Part shown: positions 5,347 through 8,542 of the stretch, piece after piece
Layout: each line of letters starts with the position of its first letter
Numbering within the stretch: the first letter of the stretch is position 1
Source of the DNA: Gemmatimonadota bacterium
GTDB taxonomy: Bacteria > Gemmatimonadota > Gemmatimonadetes > JACCXV01 > JAHWKZ01
NCBI GenBank assembly: GCA_019347645.1
Contig: JAHWKZ010000062.1
Span: forward strand, 1 to 8,542
DNA length: 8,542 nucleotides
Reading direction: 5' to 3'
Translations under genes and position numbers: made by a program
The notes under the pieces: model-generated
The model's database searches: none
What the model was told of the DNA's origin: nothing
Seen by the model: only the letters and a program-made list of their open reading frames with translations

Positions 5347-6747
5347 CTACAACTGCGTCTGAGAGCCTTCGAGTCGCTCGGCGAGCCACTCCTCCAGGCG
5401 ATCGATCCCGATGCGGACCTGCTCCATCGAGTCGCGGTCCCGGACCGTCACGCTCCGATCCTCGACCGATTCGCCGTCAATGGTGATGCAGAACGGCGTC
5501 CCCGCCTCGTCCTGCCGGCGGTACCGCCGGCCGATCGAGCCGCCGTCGTCGTAGAAGACGTTCCACCGCGCCCTGAGCCCCCGGTGCACCTGGCCGGCGA
5601 CCTCGGGCATGCCGTCGCGCTTCACCAGCGGGAAGACAGCCGCTTTGATCGGCGCGATGCGGGGGGAGAGCTTCAGCACGGTTCGGGCGCCCTTGCCCTC
5701 GCCCTCCTCTCGAAAGCCGTCGACCAGGCAGGTCAGGAGCGTCCGGTCGACGCCGGCGGAGGTCTCCACGATGTACGGGACGTATCGTTCCTTCGCCTCC
5801 TCGTCGTAATAGGAGAGCTTCTTCCCGCTCGCCTCCTCGTGACGCGAGAGGTCGAAGTCGGTGCGGTTGTGGATCCCTTCGAGCTCCTGCCATCCGAACG
5901 GGAACTCGTACTGGAGGTCGTAGGCGGCGGCCGCGTAGTGCGCGAGCTCGTCGGGGCCGTGCTCCTCGATCCGGATCTTCTCGTCTCGGATCCCGAGCTC
6001 GGCGTACCAGGCCCGCCGCTCGTCGCGCCACCGCTCCAGCCATTCCGTATCGGTGCCGGGCTCGACGAAGAACTGCATTTCCATCTGCTCGAATTCGCGG
6101 GTCCGGAAGATGAAGTTGCCGGGCGTGATCTCGTTCCGGAACGCCTTGCCGATCTGGGCGATCCCGAAGGGGATCTTCCGCCGCGAGGCGTTCAGGACGT
6201 TGAGGAAGTTCACGTAGATCCCCTGGGCGGTCTCGGGCCGGAGGTAGACGGCGGCGGCCTCCTCCTCCACCGGGCCCATGTGGGTCTTGAACATGAGGTT
6301 GAACTGCCGCGCCTCCGAGAGATCGCGCGAGCCGCACCGCGGGCAGCGGGGCTCGTCCATCGCCTCGAGGACGTCGGCCCGGAACCGGTGCTTGCAGTTC
6401 CTGCAGTCGACGAGCGGGTCGGTGAAGCCCGAAACGTGGCCCGACGCTTCCCACACCTTGGAGTGCATGAGGATGGCGGCGTCGAGGCCCTCGATGTCGT
6501 CGCGGCGCCGGACCATGCTGTCCCACCAGAAGTCCCGGACGTTCCGCTTCATCTCCACCCCGAGCGGGCCATAGTCCCAGGTTGAGCCCACGCCGCCGTA
6601 GATCTCGGAGGACTGGAACACGTATCCGCGCCGCTTGCACAGCGACACCAGCCGGTCCATCACCTCGCCGGCGGCGACGTTCCCCCAGTCGGAGAGCGCG
6701 GCCTCCGGGGCGGCGGTGGCCTCGGTGGGCTGAGGGCTGTCGTTCAT
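5347..6747 (-). CDS. glyQS: Glycine--tRNA ligase, single-chain (alpha2) type
   Basis: This 466-residue class II synthetase attaches glycine to tRNA-Gly in the cytosol. It is the dimeric archaeal/eukaryotic-like type also found in many bacteria, not the two-subunit GlyQ+GlyS form. Visible parts in order are KRRGYVFQSSEIYGG and the YGPLGVEMKRN motif 1 region (45-70). A zinc-ribbon-like insert follows, with CRNC (Cys115, Cys118) and CPRC (Cys135, Cys138). Next come LRPETAQG (169-176), motif 2 FRNEITPGNFIFRTREFEQME (203-223), motif 3 AGVDRTLL (331-338), and an anticodon-binding domain (about 363-446). Length is normal. The ATG at 6747 is chosen because only a low-complexity tail precedes the conserved core, but it lacks a Shine-Dalgarno. 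An ATG at 6801 would add 18 residues. It follows the small exported protein gene by 92 bp, and phhB follows after 46 bp. No T-box leader was recognised upstream. Function is very secure; start is moderate. Confidence -1.
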   Translation of the reverse strand: MNDSPQPTEATAAPEAALSDWGNVAAGEVMDRLVSLCKRRGYVFQSSEIYGGVGSTWDYGPLGVEMKRNVRDFWWDSMVRRRDDIEGLDAAILMHSKVWEASGHVSGFTDPLVDCRNCKHRFRADVLEAMDEPRCPRCGSRDLSEARQFNLMFKTHMGPVEEEAAAVYLRPETAQGIYVNFLNVLNASRRKIPFGIAQIGKAFRNEITPGNFIFRTREFEQMEMQFFVEPGTDTEWLERWRDERRAWYAELGIRDEKIRIEEHGPDELAHYAAAAYDLQYEFPFGWQELEGIHNRTDFDLSRHEEASGKKLSYYDEEAKERYVPYIVETSAGVDRTLLTCLVDGFREEGEGKGARTVLKLSPRIAPIKAAVFPLVKRDGMPEVAGQVHRGLRARWNVFYDDGGSIGRRYRRQDEAGTPFCITIDGESVEDRSVTVRDRDSMEQVRIGIDRLEEWLAERLEGSQTQL

Positions 6748-6839
6748 GGGAGAAGTAGTTTCGTGACTGGGCACGGATCGCGCCAGTCGACGCGGCGTCA
6801 TGATGGAGACCCGGCGGGACCGCTCGAAGACGGCGCCGC

Positions 6840-7712
6840 TCAGCCCGCTTCCGCGACGCAGTCCGGCGAGCCGGGATCGAGCCCGGGCGGGATCGTGGGG
6901 CTTCCGATCGTGAACGGGATGGTGACGACCCGATTCCCGCCCTCGAGGATCTCGACCCGGTAAGCACCCGAAGGAAGGGAGCCGGATCCCCCCAGCTTGA
7001 CGATGCGGCTACCGGTTTCGGACTCGATCGGGGCGTCCTGTTCCAACCCCAGCTTGCAGCTCAGGTACCAGTGGACGGTGACCGGAGTGATCCCCGCTCG
7101 GGCGCCCTCCCAGCGGAACCAGAGGAGCACCGCGCGCGTGTCGGCGGAGAACTCCGTCCCCACTCGAGACGGATCGAGGATCCAGCGCCCGTCGGCATGC
7201 GCGGGCGGGTCGCTCGGATAGCCGCTCAGGCTGACGTCCGCGACCACCGCCGCGGGATCGTCCGGCGCGTAGGGCGCCATCACGATCCGGGGCAGCGACG
7301 ACTGGGCGCAGTCGGGCGGGCTGAACGGTGCGTCCAGCGCCATCTTCTCGGTCATCCGGCCGTCACAGTCCGGGTCCCGGAGGAAGTACCCTCGCGCGGG
7401 ATCTCCTTGCGGAAAGATCGCGTAGCCCCAGAGGACATCCCCCGTCCTGGCGCTCGCCACCCGGGTTCCATCCGGGCCTTCATGCACCTCGAACACCGTC
7501 TCGTCTCCGAGGATGTACGCGTTCGTGTCCTGCGTGCGCCGGCTTTCGGACAGCTCGCGAAAGCCTTCAAGGGACGGGACGGGAAAGCCGTCCTCGTCGA
7601 CCTCCGGCTCGGATCCGCCCGCCGCGCCTCCCTGAGCGTGGACTGGAGCGGCGGTGAGAACCGCGAAGCACAGAGCGATCAGGCAGCCGACGTCGAACCG
7701 GAAGCTCGTCAT
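6840..7712 (-). CDS. Exported protein of unknown function with C-terminal beta module
   Basis: I do not recognise a named family for this 290-residue protein. It begins with a Sec signal (hydrophobic 9-22) and a clean cleavage site VHA-Q (after residue 26), so it is exported. An acidic, low-complexity stretch follows (35-45). The middle has GYFLRDPDCDGRMTEK, a DxDxDG calcium-loop-like motif at Asp113, Asp115 and Asp117. Cys116, Cys135, Cys219 and Cys285 could form disulfides. The C-terminal part (about 185-270) looks like a beta-sandwich module ending in SGAYRVEILEGGNRVVTIPFTI. A similar ending (PPGAYRLEVSADGEP...FRI) occurs in the neighbouring upstream gene. The ATG at 7712 is used; an ATG at 7720 is in another frame and stops at once. 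A GAAGGA sits about 13 nt upstream, rather far. It starts 36 bp after the upstream gene, so the two are probably co-transcribed and act in the same compartment. Confidence -1.
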   Translation of the reverse strand: MTSFRFDVGCLIALCFAVLTAAPVHAQGGAAGGSEPEVDEDGFPVPSLEGFRELSESRRTQDTNAYILGDETVFEVHEGPDGTRVASARTGDVLWGYAIFPQGDPARGYFLRDPDCDGRMTEKMALDAPFSPPDCAQSSLPRIVMAPYAPDDPAAVVADVSLSGYPSDPPAHADGRWILDPSRVGTEFSADTRAVLLWFRWEGARAGITPVTVHWYLSCKLGLEQDAPIESETGSRIVKLGGSGSLPSGAYRVEILEGGNRVVTIPFTIGSPTIPPGLDPGSPDCVAEAG

Positions 7713-7748
7713 TCGGGCATCGAATCCTTCCCGCGAGTGGGAGGTCGT

Positions 7749-8542
7749 TTATCGCGGCTGTCCGCCGCCGCTCGGCACGCCGCCCCCGCGGGTGACCGAC
7801 CGGAGCGCCATCTCCTGGCGGCTCAGCATGCGACCGTTCAGGCCGAGGATGATGATCTCGCGCACCATGCCGATGCCCGGGATGAAGTGCCGCTCGGCCG
7901 TCGTCACGGCCGGACCTTCGTGCCGGACCAGAACGACGTAGCCCGGCTCGTGGCCGGCGGGACCTTCGACCGGGACCGGTCCCCACATCCGGTACTCTAG
8001 CGTGAAGGACCCGTCCCCCGCCGCGTACCGCCACTGGCGGGGCAGATCGGACGGCATCGGGAAGAACGGCCGTGGGGGGTCGAGCGTCGTGAGCGTGCCG
8101 TCTTCCCGCACCCGGGTCGACACGAGGCCGTTCTCGTTCGCCCGGAGCCATTCCTCCGACTGGACCTGACCGTCCCGACGGAGGACCAGGTGCGCGCCTG
8201 GGTCCTCCAGGCCCGCGATCGAGAGGGTGGCCGTCGCCCGGTAGATTCCATCCGGTCCCTGGAGCGACTCCGGCAGATCGAGCTGGGCGCCGGCGCCGGC
8301 CTCCTGGCTGAAGGCATAGGTCCACACGGTGCCCGGCTCAAGCGGCATGAGGCCGGCGGGATCGGTGACGACCGCGTCCTCGAGCGGCGGGGCGATCCGG
8401 AAGTCGGGCGACGCCCACGGCTCCCCATCGGCCGACACCTCGAGGCGGTACGCTCCCGGCGGGAACCGTCGCGGCAGTGTGTAGTGGAGGGCGCCCCGGC
8501 TCTCACCCTGGAGCGCCATGTCCACCTTGGCGACCTCGTACC
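7749..8542 (-). CDS. Beta-rich exported protein, TapB/DUF3108-like, 5' end cut by window edge
   Basis: The last 263 residues of a longer protein are visible; the frame stays open to the right edge, so the start and any signal peptide are outside. The visible N-terminus (to about residue 49) is the end of a beta module, RFPPGAYRLEVSADGEP...DFRI, resembling the C-terminus of the next gene. From about 65 onward the pattern matches TapB/DUF3108-like proteins: LEPGTVWTYAFSQ, internal strand repeats, a LPRQWRY segment, YVVLVRHEG, ERHFIPGIGMVREIIILGLNGRMLSRQEMAL. The phrase in which a GIG turn is followed by VRE is typical near the end of such domains. The tail is Gly-rich (GGGVPSGGGQPR). The family link comes from pattern memory only. 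Location outside the cytoplasm is inferred from the family and from the exported neighbour. Function is unknown. GTG (8525) and ATG (8519) codons inside the frame are unlikely starts because they would fall within the beta module. Confidence -1.
   Translation of the reverse strand, partial: YEVAKVDMALQGESRGALHYTLPRRFPPGAYRLEVSADGEPWASPDFRIAPPLEDAVVTDPAGLMPLEPGTVWTYAFSQEAGAGAQLDLPESLQGPDGIYRATATLSIAGLEDPGAHLVLRRDGQVQSEEWLRANENGLVSTRVREDGTLTTLDPPRPFFPMPSDLPRQWRYAAGDGSFTLEYRMWGPVPVEGPAGHEPGYVVLVRHEGPAVTTAERHFIPGIGMVREIIILGLNGRMLSRQEMALRSVTRGGGVPSGGGQPR

Noticed and set aside
5077..6585. 502-residue plus-strand open frame opposite glyQS and phhB
   Set aside because: It spans the antisense of two confidently identified genes and shows no protein features of its own.
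6748..6839. Possible T-box or other riboswitch upstream of glyQS
   Set aside because: The gap is only 92 bp. I saw no T-box sequence, specifier-type stem or antiterminator, and no convincing promoter.
7713..7748. Small gap between the two exported protein genes
   Set aside because: Only 36 bp, with no terminator hairpin, promoter or small gene that I can support.
7071..8000. 309-residue plus-strand open frame across the two exported protein genes
   Set aside because: It spans the gap between two real genes and has shadow-like composition. The minus-strand frames have a signal peptide and beta-module patterns.

Overview
The window is high-GC DNA (strong G/C at third codon positions) from a bacterial chromosome, with eight protein genes, two of them cut by the window ends. 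The best hint of origin is the exported GWxTD-domain protein at 664-2061, a family found mostly in Acidobacteriota, Gemmatimonadota, Bacteroidota and related candidate phyla. Together with a single-chain glycyl-tRNA synthetase and exported DUF885 and TapB-like proteins, this suggests an Acidobacteriota-like or neighbouring Gram-negative lineage. That placement is inference. No mobile element, CRISPR array, tRNA or rRNA was found.

Left part (1-3095): a minus-strand lipoprotein lytic transglycosylase of MltD type runs off the left edge. It is divergent from a plus-strand pair, the GWxTD protein followed 32 bp later by an MscS-type mechanosensitive channel. The 158-bp divergent region (506-663) holds an extended -10 promoter, a good ribosome binding site and two dyad-symmetric elements. 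It is the most regulation-rich non-coding stretch in the window. All three products concern the cell envelope: peptidoglycan cleavage, an exported protein of unknown role, and osmotic pressure release.

Right part (3097-8542): five genes all point left on the minus strand. In transcription order they are a truncated exported beta-rich protein (TapB/DUF3108-like), a small exported protein sharing a C-terminal beta module with it, glycyl-tRNA synthetase (glyQS), pterin-4a-carbinolamine dehydratase (phhB) and an exported DUF885 putative zinc peptidase. Spacings are 36, 92, 46 and -4 bp, so they could be one transcript or two (a break before glyQS is possible). The last gene converges on the mechanosensitive channel gene with a single base between the two stop codons.

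The window looks mostly like ordinary chromosomal housekeeping and envelope genes. I see no clearly new multi-gene system. The items most worth a second look are the divergent regulatory region, the pair of uncharacterised exported proteins at 6840-8542, and the translational coupling of a cytosolic dehydratase to an exported peptidase.
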